Assembly: GCA_025936275.1 (NCBI GenBank)
Contig: JAICTR010000120.1
Span: forward strand, 1-7,852
Length of the DNA stretch: 7,852 nucleotides
DNA from: Burkholderiales bacterium
Lineage (GTDB): Bacteria > Pseudomonadota > Gammaproteobacteria > Burkholderiales > Usitatibacteraceae
Reading direction: 5' to 3'
Shown here: positions 7,335-7,852 of the stretch, piece by piece
Layout: the number at the start of each line of letters is the position of its first letter
Position numbering within the stretch: the first letter of the stretch is position 1
Position numbers and translations under genes: made by a program
Notes under the pieces: model-generated
Seen by the model: the letters and a program-made list of their open reading frames with translations, nothing else
What the model was told of the DNA's origin: nothing
Database searches by the model: none

Positions 7335-7852
7335 TGACCGACCCTTCCGGAACGCCCATGATCTCGCTTCGCAACGTCTCCAAGTGGTACGGCACGTTCC
7401 AGGTGCTCACCGACTGCACGACCCAGGTCGCCAAGGGCGAGGTGGTGGTCGTCTGCGGCCCCTCGGGCAGCGGCAAGTCCACGCTCATCAAATGCGTGAA
7501 CGGCCTCGAGCCGTTCCAGAAGGGCGACATCGTGGTCGACGGCATCTCCGTCGGCGATCCGAAGACGGACCTGCCCAGGCTTCGCTCGCGCGTCGGCATG
7601 GTGTTCCAGCACTTCGAGCTCTTCCCGCACATGACCGTGATGGAGAACCTCACGCTCGCGCAGGTGAAGGTGCTGAAGCGCCCCGCGGCGGAAGCGCGCG
7701 ACAAGGGCGAGAAGCTGCTCGAACGCGTGGGGCTCGAGACGCACCGCGACAAGTTCCCGGCGCAGCTCTCGGGCGGCCAGCAGCAACGCGTCGCGATCGC
7801 CCGCGCCCTGTGCATGGACCCGGTCGCGATGCTCTTCGACGAGCCCACCTCC
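7334..7852 (+). CDS. gltL: Glutamate/aspartate ABC transporter, ATP-binding protein GltL; 3' end cut by window
   Basis: This is the cytoplasmic ATPase that drives the GltJK channel; two copies are expected per transporter. The 173 visible codons run from the N-terminus through Walker B. The full protein should have about 241-249 residues. In order, I see the adenine-stacking Tyr19, Walker A GPSGSGKST (42-50), the Q-loop with Gln92 in VFQHFELFPH, the ABC signature LSGGQQQR (145-152) and Walker B AMLFDEP with Glu170. The D-loop and H-loop histidine lie past the edge. ATG 7334 overlaps the gltK stop (TGATG). A second in-frame ATG at 7358 matches the E. coli start (MISL) and would remove eight residues. 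Neither has a clear Shine-Dalgarno, so I chose the coupled one. It is the last gene seen of gltIJKL. Confidence 0.95.
   Translation, partial: MTDPSGTPMISLRNVSKWYGTFQVLTDCTTQVAKGEVVVVCGPSGSGKSTLIKCVNGLEPFQKGDIVVDGISVGDPKTDLPRLRSRVGMVFQHFELFPHMTVMENLTLAQVKVLKRPAAEARDKGEKLLERVGLETHRDKFPAQLSGGQQQRVAIARALCMDPVAMLFDEPTS

Overview
The window is a GC-rich, densely coded chromosomal segment, probably from a proteobacterium and most likely a betaproteobacterium. I infer this from the E. coli-like GltI/GltJ/GltK/GltL proteins combined with very high GC at third codon positions. The sequence does not fix the genus. There are five protein genes. The two at the window edges are cut.

Layout. Bases 1-4796 (minus strand) encode nearly all of a giant bacterial NAD-specific glutamate dehydrogenase of the roughly 1600-residue class (gdhB type). 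Only about the last dozen residues lie beyond base 1. Bases 4797-4925 are a divergent intergenic region with a plausible sigma-70 promoter for the rightward genes, two inverted repeats and a strong ribosome binding site. Bases 4926-7852 (plus strand) hold gltI, gltJ, gltK and the first part of gltL, an ABC importer for glutamate and aspartate: periplasmic binding protein, two permeases and the ATPase. A strong intrinsic terminator lies between gltI and gltJ. The gltJ-gltK and gltK-gltL junctions each overlap by one base (TGATG).

How they work together. The importer brings glutamate/aspartate into the cell. The divergently transcribed dehydrogenase would oxidise glutamate to 2-oxoglutarate and ammonia. 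The locus therefore reads as a glutamate uptake-and-catabolism module controlled from one short shared intergenic region. The gltI-gltJ terminator should make binding protein more abundant than membrane components.

I found no mobile element, CRISPR array, tRNA/rRNA or prophage, and nothing I would call a new biological system. The points worth checking are regulatory: the partial terminator, the operator-like repeats in the divergent region, and the unusual spacing between a good GGAGG and the dehydrogenase start. Many long open frames overlap the real genes, including one of about 4.8 kb antisense to gdhB. They are side effects of the base composition.
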